In this document: positions 12,520-23,593 of the stretch, piece after piece
Layout: the number at the start of each line of letters is the position of its first letter
Position numbering within the stretch: the first letter of the stretch is position 1
DNA from: Coprinus comatus
Taxonomy: Eukaryota > Basidiomycota > Agaricomycetes > Agaricales > Agaricaceae
Direction of reading: 5' to 3'
Length of the DNA: 64,000 nt
Assembly: GCA_034638255.1 (NCBI GenBank)
Contig: JAWPGT010000001.1
Coordinates: forward strand, 2,418,001 to 2,482,000
Position numbers and translations under genes: made by a program
The notes under the pieces: model-generated
The model's database searches: none
What the model saw: the letters and a program-made list of their open reading frames with translations, nothing else
Told to the model about the DNA's origin: nothing

Positions 12520-13546
12520 CTAATTTGCGAGCTCCTGGGATGCTGATAGTTCATCATATGGACAGGTTGCTGATACATTCTCATCCATTAGGAAATATTG
12601 TTCAAACTCGCGGGAATCGCTTTGACCGTAGTTCTTGAGATCCGGGCTGACTGGGATAGGATCGTATTTGGCTAGAAGAGCCCTAACCTTGCCCAAAGCA
12701 GATGCGCGTTTAGCATCGGAGCTAAACAGAATATCGAAAATCCACTTGGGTTGGAAGACAATGGTAACACCCTTGGCATATCGTGTACGACGCGTTTGGT
12801 GAGCCGGGGTCTGGATAACAGTGAAGAATGGTTCACCACCGAAGCAGTAGCACCATTCAGCAGTATCTATTGTGCGAGGAATGTGTTTGGGCCAAGCTTT
12901 CTTGTCAATCTTCGCAGTACCGTCGAGGAGTTTCCAGAAAAGGTCTTGGTATTCCGCAACGCTGCGTGGGTTGTCATTCTGTTTGGCGAGGAGGACCAAT
13001 GAAGTGTTGGCACCCATGCCGCGAGCCTTTGGAAGGTAGTCTCCCAGGCAGTCCGCGAGCTGGCGGATGTGACGAGGGTCGGAAAGGTCGTCCGAGTCAA
13101 TGAAAGTGTAAACTTGGTTGTCGGCCTTGTAACCCTTGGTAGCATAGATGCAAGGGAAGATGAGTTCTTCATCAAGGAGAACAGCACTATAATCATCATA
13201 GGCAGTTCTTTGCCACGTTCCTTCAGGGTACTGTGCGACCACCTGAGCCCTGAAAATCCAGACGCTTAGATAGTCTACTAGTACTAGTGAACTTGGACTT
13301 ACCTGGTGAGGGGTTTGGCGGGGGTTGATCCGACGAGAGGAAGTTTTCTCTCTACAGCGATCTAAGGTAGCGGTTTAGTACAATACTAACCACAGTGTGA
13401 GAGAGTGAAATTACTTTGGTGGAAACAATCTTATTCTTAGACTCCTTGAATGCACCGGGGAAACGATCATAAGCAACGACGGCGAGAGCACCGAGGACGA
13501 CACCTCCAAGGACAAAGGAAGAAAAATCTACAGGGAATGAAGACAT
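12520..13546 (-). CDS. YqcI/YcgG-family protein with N-terminal membrane segment
   Basis: Three exons (13546-13415, 13361-13303, 13249-12520) give 306 residues with phases that match. Residues about 10-26 (VLGGVVLGALAVVAYDRF) form a hydrophobic anchor. The rest resembles the YqcI/YcgG family: a central GGEPFFTVIQTPAHQTRRTR, then IVFQPKWIFDILF and a C-terminal YFLMDENVSATCPYDEL. The family is known from bacteria and fungi but has no firmly established biochemical function, so none is claimed. The membrane anchor suggests attachment to an organelle or the plasma membrane. The TAG stop is in frame. Further coding-like sequence lies about 200 bases downstream but could not be joined to this gene. 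Confidence 0.75.
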
Positions 13547-14974
13547 GTTGCAAGATGGGAGAGGTGTTCAGTGAAAACTGTTGTTTCTAAAGAATCACTG
13601 GTTTGTGTTGGGAGTTTATATACCACGGTGTTACCACACTACTTCAAGTTTTTTTTGGAGTGTCGATGCTAAGATCCCACCAGACTTGATCCACCTGAAC
13701 CACCAGAAGATTCAGACAGCTGTAAGAACTACCTCCATCGAGAATTAGGAAGCGAAGAAGGAAATCAACTGAACATGGTCACGAGTATAGGGCATGTCCA
13801 TCAGGTTCGGGGAGCAATATACGGAGAAAAGAAAACTTCGAGAAAATATTGGGCCAAGAAATCCATCATCTGACGACACAAGAAAATGTGGACTTTTTGG
13901 AGCCGGCTGCTTCGGGAAGACAGAGCTGGTCATTTCGTTCTGGAGCTGCTCTGGTAAGTACGCAAGGAAGATAGTTTTCTCCTTCTCAATATCATCCCAT
14001 ATATCCGAAAGACCGCCTATTTGAGTTATAATCATCGAAGAATCGAGCGTTTTCATGTCAAACATGCCATTTAATTTCCGAGACCAAGAGGTTTGGTAGA
14101 CTTTTGACTCGGTTGGAGTTTTCAGGTGAATACCCCTATGTTGAAGCTTGACTCGGAAGGGGCAGAGTACTATGACAGACATAAGAGAAATTGTTTAGAA
14201 GACCGAGAGAGCTTTTGCCGAGTTGTTTTTTGGACTTAGCAGACAGTTAGGAAGCCAGTGTCCACGCCTTTTCCACGCCTATTAGTCTGTTCCAACTTCC
14301 AGCCAATACCAGGGATAATTTCTGTCACATCCCCTTCAAGTTACGGATCTCGGAAAGCAGTGGTAGCTCTCGTAGTTATTTATGACAGATCATATTACTG
14401 GACTCTTTGATATTTGATGATATTCTTGAGAGCTTCCATACGACGTTCGTAGGTATAAGATGATCATTTACTTCGGGTTAAGAAGCTATGATGGATCTGA
14501 GAATCTCAGACCTCCTTTAGCAGTCTAGACTCTACTACAAAGGCATACGAGAAATAATGACTGCGACCTGTGGACATAATCATATATTTAGCTGTGTAAT
14601 CTCGTGAACAGAGCACTCACGCCTATCAATAAGAATGGACAATTGGCGACGCTTATGCCGTCACAGGTTTCTCGGAGAACCCTTCGCGGTTTAAAAATAA
14701 AGTGCCCTGAGCACTAGACTAGACTGAGTATAGTACTTAGAATAATTCTGTATACCGCTGTGGCTGCTATGCCACATTATGCCACTCGGGACTTCGCAAC
14801 ATTCAATTACCATTGCCAAATTTTCGGAAGCAATTAATGAGAATTTTCTGACATTTATTTTTCTCATTTTGTGAAGCTATTTGAAATTTGAGCCGCCGGC
14901 GATCACGTGCGGAGTACTGACTCTTCGTGTGTCACGGACCTTACGTGTAACGTGGCAGAAGGTCTGAACTCCGT
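13547..14974. other. Intergenic with one weak open frame
   Basis: Upstream DNA of the YqcI-type gene (-) and the mannosidase (+). Apart from the open frame at 14182-13745, listed separately, no coding signal or repeat was recognised. Confidence 0.4.
13745..14182 (-). CDS. Hypothetical protein, 145 residues, doubtful
   Basis: A single uninterrupted frame with a plausible soluble composition, for example GGLSDIWDDIEKEKTIFLAYL. No family, signal peptide or membrane segment is recognised. An acceptor-like CTGTCATAG overlaps the start, so it could be the last exon of a longer or decayed gene whose other exons were not found. It could also be a chance frame. Confidence 0.25.
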   Translation of the reverse strand: MSVIVLCPFRVKLQHRGIHLKTPTESKVYQTSWSRKLNGMFDMKTLDSSMIITQIGGLSDIWDDIEKEKTIFLAYLPEQLQNEMTSSVFPKQPAPKSPHFLVSSDDGFLGPIFSRSFLFSVYCSPNLMDMPYTRDHVQLISFFAS

Positions 14975-17483
14975 ATGGCAGAAGACTATGCTATGAATGA
15001 AACTGCCTTGCGACACAGGAGGATAGACGAGGATGGCTGGGGGTATAACAATGGTCTAGGAAATCATGTTAGTAAATCTAATTTGTACTGATGTCGTACT
15101 TGTTGATTGCGGTTATAGTTTGATGCAGAAAAGCCACGTCGCAGAAGACGACTTACATGGCCAAGAATCTTCCTTGGGGTATTGGTCTTTGTGACCACTG
15201 CAGTCGTATACCAAGTTAGTTGTTTTTCTAAGGTTTTATTCGCATCTGACAATTCGCAGTTTAAACTTGTACATTTCCCAAATTTATCACCAGTACCTCT
15301 GTCTGTGGAGGACCAATTCACTTCAGGAGCCGACGTGGAGAAGAGAGACGCCGTTGTTGAAGCTTTTAAGGTGTGCTCCGATACTGTCTTGTTCCCATTT
15401 AAACTAATTAATGTATAGCACTCTTGGCGAGCATATGGTTCGTCGTGTCGAAGCATCTTGTCTTGAGTAACAGGAATTCATGTCGGTCTTCATTATCAGA
15501 ACGTGATGCTATGGGTGCAGATGAATACCATCCCTTGAGCCATCGAGGCTCTAACTTCTCAATTCATGGAAGTGTCGGATATATGGTGATTGATGCAATC
15601 GATACAATGTTCATCATGGGCTTGAACGATGAGTACAAACGTGCGCGATTCTGGTTGTCCTCGGAACATTCTTTCGATAGGAATACAAACTACAATACTT
15701 TTGAGGTGTGCACATTTCTTCGTCGCAAACTTACTCTCACGTAACTTACGTGCACTAGACAACTATCCGCATTCTTGGAGGCTTGCTTTCGATGTTCCAC
15801 CTTACAAAAGATCAGCTATATCTCTCAAAGGCCGTCGACCTTGCTGATAGAATGTTACCTGTGTTTGAAACACCGTCCGGACTCCCTTACTCCATGGCAA
15901 ATCTTGGCCTCCGACAAGCTGTAGATGATCCCTACCAAAGAGGTCTAATTAGTACCGCCGAGGCTACTACTCTACAACTTGAATGGCGATATCTCACCCA
16001 CCTCACTGGAAATTCCATATACTGGGATAAAGCTGAAAAGGTTCGTATTAGCATGTTCTACTCAATACTCATAAAAATTTAAACATCCCTCTGCAGGTCA
16101 TGCAAATGCTCCGCAAATCTAAACAACCTTTTAATCTAGTTCCCATTCATATGAAGTAAGTATAATTTACCACTACCTCCAACCTCTTACTGACATATGC
16201 CCAAGCATTAACTCGGGACTATTTTTAGATTCAGACATACGCCTAGGTTCTCGCGGTGACTCGTACTACGAATATTTACTGTAAGTCTTGCCGATCTCAC
16301 CTGACCAAGTATAACTTAGTATAACCTCTGAAGAAAACAATATATCCAAACTGTAAGTACATTGGCTACAACATCCATCCCATATGTATAAATCGATTTG
16401 CAGAACCAAACGGAACCTGTATATCGCGAAATGTATGATGCGGCGATGCAAGGCATCCATGATAAACTCCTTATGAAAGGTGTCAAAAACGGCTTGACAT
16501 TCACTGCGGAACTACATCCAACCGGAAACAATAACTCTCCACAGTGAGTGAGCAATGCCTCGTCAATTTACTTCTAGAACTAATGATGTTTTTAAGGAGG
16601 TACTCCATCTCGCTTAAGCAAGACCATTTAGTGTGTTTCCTTGGTGGTTCGCTTATGTTGGGTGCTACCATTGTGGGAATTCATAATTCATCGGAAGCAT
16701 CTCGACCGCCAACGTCGGATCAATTCAAGAGTACCGGAAAAAGGGATTGGAAGACTGGATACGAGTTGGTTGAGACATGTTATGACACACATAACACCGC
16801 AACGTAAGTACCGGATTTTTGGAGTTTTTTTTATCCACCTTTCAAGCGCTGAACAAAGGGGGATAGTGGGTTGTCACCTGAGATCGCTTATTTTTACACG
16901 GTAGAGGAGGCGAAAAAACCCGGCGTTGAACTAAAAGCCGACTGGTACATCAAGGGCTCAAGGTACAATATAATGCTATTATGTCGCCATTTTTCTGATG
17001 TTCCTCTTTCTCAAGGCCTGGCTACCCATCTTATGACGCAAGATATATCCTTCGTCCAGAAACTGTCGAATCCATTTTTATTGCATATCGACTGACTGGC
17101 GATGTCAAATACAGGGATATGGGATGGAAGATATTTAGGTCCATTGAAAAGTATTGTAAACTTGAAGATGGAGGCTATGCAAGTATCTTGAACGTGGATG
17201 ACACGGAAACGCGGAAAGATGACAAAATGGAAACTTTCTTCCTAGTAATATATGCGGTTACTTCCTATAACATCAAATTTCTGATATGACCATTTCAGGC
17301 TGAGACGCTCAAGTACCTATATCTCCTCTTTTCAGACGAGAGTGTGATTCCATTGAACGGTATGTCCGGGTCTTGTGTTTCAAGAATAAAATTGCTAATT
17401 GATTTTCAGAATACGTTTTTAATACTGAAGCACATCCACTACCCATCTTCAATCCCAACCACCCTCTTGCTGATTTTGAGTAA
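14975..17483 (+). CDS. Class I alpha-1,2-mannosidase (GH47)
   Basis: Fifteen short exons read through in frame to TAA 17481-17483, giving roughly 550 residues. A single membrane segment (about 46-62, RIFLGVLVFVTTAVVYQ) after a basic patch makes it a type II ER/Golgi membrane protein. GH47 landmarks appear in order: HSWRAY, GYMVIDAIDTMFIMGL, TIRILGGLLS, DIRLGSRGDSYYEYL, KQDHLVCFLGGSLML, YILRPETVESIFIAYRLTGD, METFFLAETLKYLYLLFSD and the calcium-site Thr in VFNTEAHPLP. It trims alpha-1,2-linked mannose from N-glycans. The gene looks intact. A broken second copy of its 3' half lies about 3.3 kb downstream. Fifteen exons in 2.5 kb is very intron-dense even for this window. Confidence 0.92.
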
Positions 17484-17855
17484 GAGGTAGACGTTCTTTT
17501 GTTTTGTGAATGATTTGTTTTCGATATACCCGCTATTTAAACTGGTTAAAAGATCACGGAACTTGTGAGACCATAATGGTTGCATTTGTTCTGATTGTTA
17601 TTCGCTGTTATCTGGACCGAAATGATAGAAACGTTGTGAGCTATTATTATTACATTACAATTATAGCAGCAATAACAATAACTAGCGCTGAGGTATACTT
17701 AGACTTTTTACTCTCATCTAGATAGAACTTGAAGGTATTCACTGGCATCATCTAGTGTAATTCTGTTGAATCTAAAATGATAGACGGAATTAAACCTTTA
17801 TATCAGCAAAGTAATATTTCCTTCAACTTTATATTTCTCTGCGAATCAAAAGCTA
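16262..17855 (+). repeat. Source unit of the mannosidase 3'-half duplication
   Basis: From the SYYEYLL-encoding exon through the 3' flank this segment matches 19598-21395 in the same orientation. The similarity continues past the mannosidase stop into about 370 bases of flank. It includes AGTAATATTTCCTTCAAC near 17810, which corresponds to the end of the HAUS6 coding sequence at 21.35 kb. Confidence 0.75.
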
Positions 17856-17898
17856 TCAGATAAAAATAGACAATGGTTGATGGTGGGTTTGAACGTTA
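17484..17898. other. Mannosidase 3' flank with a relic of the HAUS6 tail
   Basis: Not coding here. The bases around 17805-17855 resemble the last codons of the HAUS6-like gene (minus strand, about 21343-21395). This shows the duplicated block once spanned the convergent mannosidase-HAUS6 boundary. Confidence 0.5.
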
Positions 17899-18618
17899 CT
17901 ATTCTTCTCCATTGTCTTCAACCAACGACGGCGGCAAGTTCGACAATTTCACATCCACTGAAACGATGGCACACTTTGGGTGAATATAACTTACCAAAAC
18001 AGGGAGTGTGTCGTAGGGGTAGAGGTGAGTAATAAAGTCGTCCGGCAATGGAGGAACACTGGTTATGGTCTGGCGCGAGAAAGTAATGTCTTCTATATTC
18101 TTGATAGGTATAAAAGTGTATTGGAAATCGTTGCGATCCTTGAAAAGAGATTCAATGCCCGAATGATGGTTAATACTGATGAAGCGTACAGGAATGGTTG
18201 GGAAACGTGGTATCTGTGCAGTTTTCATGAAAGGGTCAATGGTGTCATAATATTGGTGGACATGCTCCTCGGGGATGCGAGTACCCATCGACCAGTGTCA
18301 TGCATATGATGGAGAGAAGCACCTACTATTTAAATAGAATGAGTAGTAGGTCTCAGCACGCGGATGGATGCCTACCGAGGAATGCATTGCGGCTAGACTT
18401 AAGATACTGGATCTCACGTTCCAGTGCCATTCGAGCAAATTGAGCCAATGCGAATGAGTGATAAGACTGAATGTGGGGATGGTGTGGAAGCTACACACAA
18501 AGCGTGAGTTTTCCCAATACTTTCGTGGCACGAAATGACAATATTCGGGTTGAAGAGCAATTCTCGACGAGGCAGCGGTCTCCATTGGAGTCCACCGCTT
18601 GAACGCATTGCTCTCCAT
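17899..18618 (-). pseudogene. Decayed HNH-endonuclease-like gene
   Basis: Protein-like pieces appear in order but in different frames: DSNGDRCLVENCS, then PEYCHFVPRKY, then LEWHWN, then SSRNAFLVGASLHHMHDTGRWVLA across a possible intron, then PEEHVHQYYDTIDPFM. The chain resembles fungal proteins with an HNH_2-type nuclease domain: a Cys region, an H-x-V-P-R motif and an L-x-H-x-x-x-D block. At least three frame changes are needed, so it looks dead. The last exon (18288-17899, 129 codons) is open. The family assignment is by motif memory only. A MITE sits about 50 bases upstream of the first ATG. Confidence 0.45.
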
Positions 18619-18666
18619 TATTCAATGCAATAGTATGAGATGGTGGCTGGTAAATGGAAGTGAGAC

Positions 18667-19342
18667 AGGACCCTTGAAAACCCCTACTAAGGCTACATAC
18701 AAAACCTGACACTGAAACTGCGATGCCGGATCCGGAAAGATGAACAGTATACCCACGTTGGAGGCCGGATCCAAACAGTAGTGGCCTGACCCGAACCAGA
18801 CCATATCATACTATCAATTCCTGGCATGTCCAACCGTTTTTTCAGTCTAATACTCAAGATTCAGAGTCTAGATCCAGTTATAAGTTATGTATTAGCGAAC
18901 TTCAGTATTTTAAGGGTAATAGTATAGGTAGCTATGTATAGACTTATAGTAAATGTGGTGATCATTTTCAACATTATGTGCATCCAATTTCACTCCAAAA
19001 TTTTACGTGTTCAAAATGTTCAGCCCTCTCCATCTATCTAAATCTTCGCAATGACCACTGTGATTTATAAACGAATGGAGTGGTAAAAAGATCCACGATG
19101 CAAGGAGCTTATATCTAACGTTTCTGTCACCTCAAATAGTATTACTACTTTTTTTTATTACAATTTCTGCGATTTTCGGAGGCCGGATCCACCAAGCCGA
19201 ACAAAATTGGCGAATTTTTGGTAGGCCCGGGAGCAAATTCGAAGAAAATTCGGCCGATTTCGAAAAAATTTAGCCGAACAAAACCAGCGAAAACCCTGAC
19301 ATGTAGCCTTACTATGCCTTAATAGGGATGTTCGGGGGTCCT
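18667..19342. mobile_element. hAT-like MITE, about 676 bases
   Basis: The element starts AGGACCCTTG and ends CGGGGGTCCT. The terminal inverted repeats stay recognisable for about 35-40 bases, with ACTAAGGCTACAT on the left and ATGTAGCCTTACT on the right. It is flanked by near-perfect 8-base direct repeats, AGTGAGAC and GGTGAGAC (7 of 8). An 8-base target duplication and no coding capacity fit a non-autonomous hAT-type element. The sequence GGAGGCCGGATCC occurs twice inside, near each end. Confidence 0.65.
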
Positions 19343-19597
19343 GGTGAGACTATTCCCACGCCATCATTTAGGCTCTGTTTACGTGACTAACAAATGTCTT
19401 GACGTAGGCTGTAGGAGACTTCCATAGCCCAAGGATTCTCTTATCTATTCCCCCAACCTCCCTCCCACCGCAGTAAACCGATAGGCGACGTGAAGTCTTG
19501 CATATTGCTTACATATGGGCCGGACTCATGGAGTATTTCTGTTCGGCTCGATATTGGAGTAGAGATTTGTGAGTGGGCCTTCGGTACATTGCTCTGG

Positions 19598-21075
19598 CGG
19601 TACTACGAATATTTATTGCAAGTCTTCAAGCCTATCATACCTGACCAAACATATAATTTATAAGTCCCTGAAGAAAACACTACATCCAAACTACAAGTAC
19701 ATTGACTACAATATATAAAAACCAGTAGATAAAACCAATCGGAACTTGCATATGCATGACGCGGCGATGGCATCCATGATATACTCCTCAAAAAATATAT
19801 TAAAAACGGGTTAGTATTCACTGCCAAACCACATCCAACCGGAAACAGTTACTTTCCATAGTGAGTGGTAAGTGAACAATGCTTTGACAGTTTTTGCCCC
19901 TCTTCCTCTTCTTCTGCCACTTCTTCCTTCTCCACCATCATGTCCTCCTCTGCTAAGTTCGAAAGCAATGGCAACGATGCCGAACAATCTCAACGTGTCG
20001 TCCTCTTTCACGATGAATGCGTGCTTATCCCGGAACGTCCACAAATGCTGACAACGTATTCGGTTCCTCTATGGAGACGACGAGGTAGCAATCCTACCAG
20101 CCTATCCGACTCCGAGACCCAAGATGTCGACCCGCTCCTTTCGAATAACCCAGAAGATACCCATGTTATGCTCAAGTTACCTGTACCCAGGTACTCAGTT
20201 TCTATCTCACCAAAACAGGACCACTTAGATCTAGTGTGTTTCCTTGGTGGCTTACGTTGGTGCTACCATTGTGGGAATTCATAATTCATCCGAAGCACCC
20301 AGTCTCATCCGCCAACATCGGATCAATTCACGAGTACCGGAAAAAAAGAGACCATACGAGTTTTGGTTGAGAGTCATGTCATGATCCAACATAACACCGA
20401 GACGTAAGAGCCGGATTTTTTAGAGTTTTTATATATATATCCTCCTTCAAGCGCTGAGCAAGGGGTTAGAGGAGATCGCTTATTTTTACACTATAGAAGA
20501 AGCGAAAAAACCCGGTGCTAAGGCTAAAGCTCACTGGTACATCAAGGGGCTCAAGGTACGATATAATGCTGTTATGTTTTCCTGAAAATATTCCTGACGT
20601 CTCTCTCTCTTTCTCTCTCTCTCTCCTAATGCCTGACTAACGACACAAGATATCGTCCAGAACCTGTTGAATCCATTTTTATTACATGTCAACTCACTGG
20701 CGATGCCAAATACAGAGATATGGGGTGGAAGATATTTAGGTCCATTCAAGTAAACTTGAAAACAGAGACTCAGCTATGCAAGTATTTTGAAGGTAGATGA
20801 CACGGAAACACGGGAGGATGATTAAATGGGAACTTTCTTCCTGGTATTTGCGGGTTAATTCCTATCAAATTTCTGACATGACATTTCAGGCTAAAACACT
20901 CAAATACTTACATCTCCGCTTTTCAGATGGGAGTGTGATTCCATTGAACAGTATGTCCGGGTCTTGTGTTTCAAGAATAATGTTGATTTTTAGAATACAT
21001 TTTCAATACTGAAGCACATCCACTACCCATCTTTAATCCTAACCACCCTCTTGCTGATTTTCGAGTAAGGGGTAC
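19598..21075 (+). pseudogene. Degenerate 3'-half copy of the GH47 mannosidase
   Basis: Matches the mannosidase from the YYEYLL exon to the stop codon, but with many substitutions and indels. The KQDHLVCFLGG exon has an extra insertion, the membrane/N-terminal half is absent and splice sites are damaged. GGTACATCAAGG, GGATGACACG-like and CTGAAGCACATCCACTACCC blocks still align. No functional enzyme could be made. In place of one intron it carries an unrelated exon, listed separately. Confidence 0.8.
19905..20190 (+). other. Captured foreign exon inside the mannosidase relic
   Basis: About 285 bases with no counterpart in the intact mannosidase. The frame opens at ATG 19939 (MSSSAKFESNGND) and contains RVVLFHDECVLIPERP and YSVPLWRRRG. 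It ends exactly at an exon-like boundary CCCAG before GTACTC. It then runs in frame into SVSISPKQDH, part of the mannosidase. It resembles the first exon of an uncharacterised basidiomycete protein (recollection only). It replaces the intron found at 16543-16596 of the parent gene. Confidence 0.6.
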
Positions 21076-21304
21076 GTATTTTTGTTTTGTGAATGATTTG
21101 TTTCCGATATACCCGCTATTTAAACTGGTCAAAGGGCCGCGGGATTTTGACCGTAATGCATATGCAATTATAGTAACATTGCCAATAATGGGTGCTGAGG
21201 TATACTTAGATCCTTTACTCCCATCCAGACAGCTCTTCAAGATATTCGTTGCTATCATCTGATGTAATTCCGTCGAGCTTAGAATGTTATATAAAAATAA
21301 ATGC

Positions 21305-23593
21305 TTATCCCTTATCCAAGAGGTAATCAGTTGTATCAACAGCGAGTAATATTTCTCTCAACATTATACTTCTCTGCGAGATCTCTCCATATTCGATATT
21401 GCTTGAGCGAGACGTCCTCCTTCCTCGATTGTTTTCGACAGACAAAAGATGACTGTCAATATCGAGATCATCTTCCAACGAAGGTGAAATCATGGAACTG
21501 GTTGAGGTGGTAGCAATAATAGGTAATTGGATAGATGGTTCAGGAAGAATCAATTTATCAAATTGACGAGGTGTCTTGACCGGCTTTTTCTTTTGACCAG
21601 AAGTCCAAATCCTTTTAATTGGTGGCCTTGACCGGGGCGTTTCAAAATAGGTATGTTTTCTGTAGAGTCATCTTCGGTGACCAAAATTATCTATGCAATA
21701 AAAGTTTTGTTTAAATCTAATGCGTGAAGAGGAGTGGGTTACTCTTGTGAGAATATCATCAATTTCGGTGTTGATTCGTTCTTCCTCTTTTATACGCTGT
21801 GCCAGGCTGTCAGCCAAAATAGGCTTGGGTTGGTGGAGATTTGAGTGGGTTTGAATAGTATTTGTCTCCATTGTCTTCAACTTCAGGAATTGTTTCTTTG
21901 TAACCCCTCTATTGTAGCAATTGTGTTTGCAGGGACGGCCATAGTTTATCCGGCACAACATGAGGTAACTCAGTATCCCGTTTGGGTGGATATTGAGGGA
22001 GTATTGATCCTTGGATATACTGAATCCTTCTGTCATAATTCCACTGTTCACGGTAACTGGATAGTGACAATCGATGAATGAGAGAATCGTCAATACGGGG
22101 CTGAAATTGATTTAGCTGGATCATTATTGGAGATGCTAGTGAAAGTACGAAACTTGCCACCTGTAAAAGATCTTCAGCTGACGTGAATTGGAGTTTACCG
22201 AAATTAAATTTCAGTCCGAGTCGGCCTCTTCGTCTCGTATTCGTTCGCGAAAGAAGTTGTCTTTTTGTATGTAGTGTAATTAAAGTTTCTGCCAACTCCT
22301 GATACCGCTTCTTCTCTGAGAATAGATCAACAAAAAGTAATTCATTTGGGCAGTCACTATGATCTTTGTTGTCACCATGTTGGATGTTGTGAGAGCAAGA
22401 TTCGTTATTTAAGTCATCTATAAGCACTGATCGGCGTACTTGCTGAAGGTTGTTTGGATGGTGAGCTGCTGCAATGGGTAATGGAAGTAGATGAGCTCCA
22501 CACTGCTGATTGCCGGTCAATTCGTGTGCACTGTGGCTACCAACCCACGTTTGATTATATGCCCTCTTTGGCACAACGCGTGAGGTCAGTGTATTTGTTG
22601 ATGCTTCTGAGGACGCGGTAGAGGGTGGCATAATTATTCCAGCCAAACGCATAAAGTAAGCCAGGGCCATTCTATCCTGAAACCTGGCGTAAACTCCATC
22701 TAGTTTCTGGTTGACGACATGGGTCAAGGATTCAAGCTTCACATTGTCGCCCTCTAGCGAGAGAGTATGCTGTAGGAGATGTGACTGTCAGAAATACATT
22801 GACGACCGTAGGAGAAACAAACTCTAAGCGATAGCACGCCTTCTTGACGGCGCAAGAGCGAATGGGATCTAAGAACCCATTCCTGTCTTCGGTTCTGGTA
22901 TTCAACGAGGTTATTATTGTAAGTCACAGGCGTGGTAGTAACGAGACCCTGATATTAACATGAGAAGTAAATTCAGGGCAGAATCCCAGAAACCCACGTA
23001 GAGCTTGTTCCGAGTATAAACGCCTGTTTTGCGCGAAAAAACATGAATTGAAAAAGCTAGAAGCAAAGGCTGGAACCTGACTTCCATTCTCAGCCTCTCC
23101 CTAGGTGAAACAACGTGAAAGGCACTAACTTTTCACCAGCGCATTCCTCCAGCAAAGATTTTCGTATTACGACATCTTTCCACCACCACGCTGCTTTTCC
23201 GAGGGCATCTTCTTTTGAACTCGGACTTCTTTTCGCATTTGGAAAGACCTTTTGACTCGGAAAAACACCCTGCCGGAGATTTTCGAGGTATTTGAAGAGA
23301 GATATTCGGAAGGCCAAACTATCAGCGGGAATGGAACAGGGATATGTGGGTAGTGTCTAGGTATTTGGTGTTCATGATATTCACCAAAAACAAGGTCGGA
23401 GGCTGACAAGTTTGGGATTGGTTTCCAATTGGGCGACCAAGAAGCAGCAAACGTCCTCCATCATCTTCATGCGTTCTCTCAGACCTTTATGCCGAGGATC
23501 AAAGATGTGATTGTCATACTGAAGTTGATTAACATCATTATAGTCGAGTAAATGAAGATGAACCAGCAAGAGCAGTGAAGAAGGAGCATTCAT
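21305..23593 (-). CDS. HAUS6-like augmin subunit, frame disrupted or mis-assembled
   Basis: The N-terminus (23593 downwards) has LLLLVHLHLLDY, HIFDPRHKGLRERMKMMEDV and, after a 69-base intron, FRISLFKYLENLRQ. This fits the HAUS6_N family, a subunit of the augmin complex that nucleates microtubules from existing ones in the spindle. Further exons encode EYQNRRQEWVLRSHSLLRRQE and a large exon from about 22760 to 21910. A C-terminal part has ADSLAQRIKEEERI. The path between 23.15 and 22.98 kb could not be resolved. A one-base deletion seems to sit in a C4 run near 21640. With a fifth C the frame would run on into RSRPPIKRIW and to the stop at 21305. Either the gene is decaying or the assembly has an indel. 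Confidence covers the family, not every exon. Confidence 0.65.

Larger units (their letters stand above)
19598..21395 (+). repeat. Duplicate unit of mannosidase 3' half plus HAUS6 end
   Basis: Direct repeat of 16262-17855, enlarged by the captured exon. At its right end it overlaps the living HAUS6 C-terminus, so the HAUS6-side copy is here and the mannosidase-side copy is upstream. Confidence 0.7.

Noticed and set aside
12456..13103. Several plus-strand open frames
   Set aside because: They are antisense to the YqcI/YcgG exons, whose family match and splice phases are convincing.
17980..18309. Plus-strand open frame of 109 codons
   Set aside because: It overlaps the minus-strand HNH-like relic, whose codon pattern and motifs are better. 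It has no recognisable domain.
19865..20284. A complete new gene of 139 codons
   Set aside because: Its second half is a damaged mannosidase exon in frame by position, so it is better described as a captured exon plus relic.
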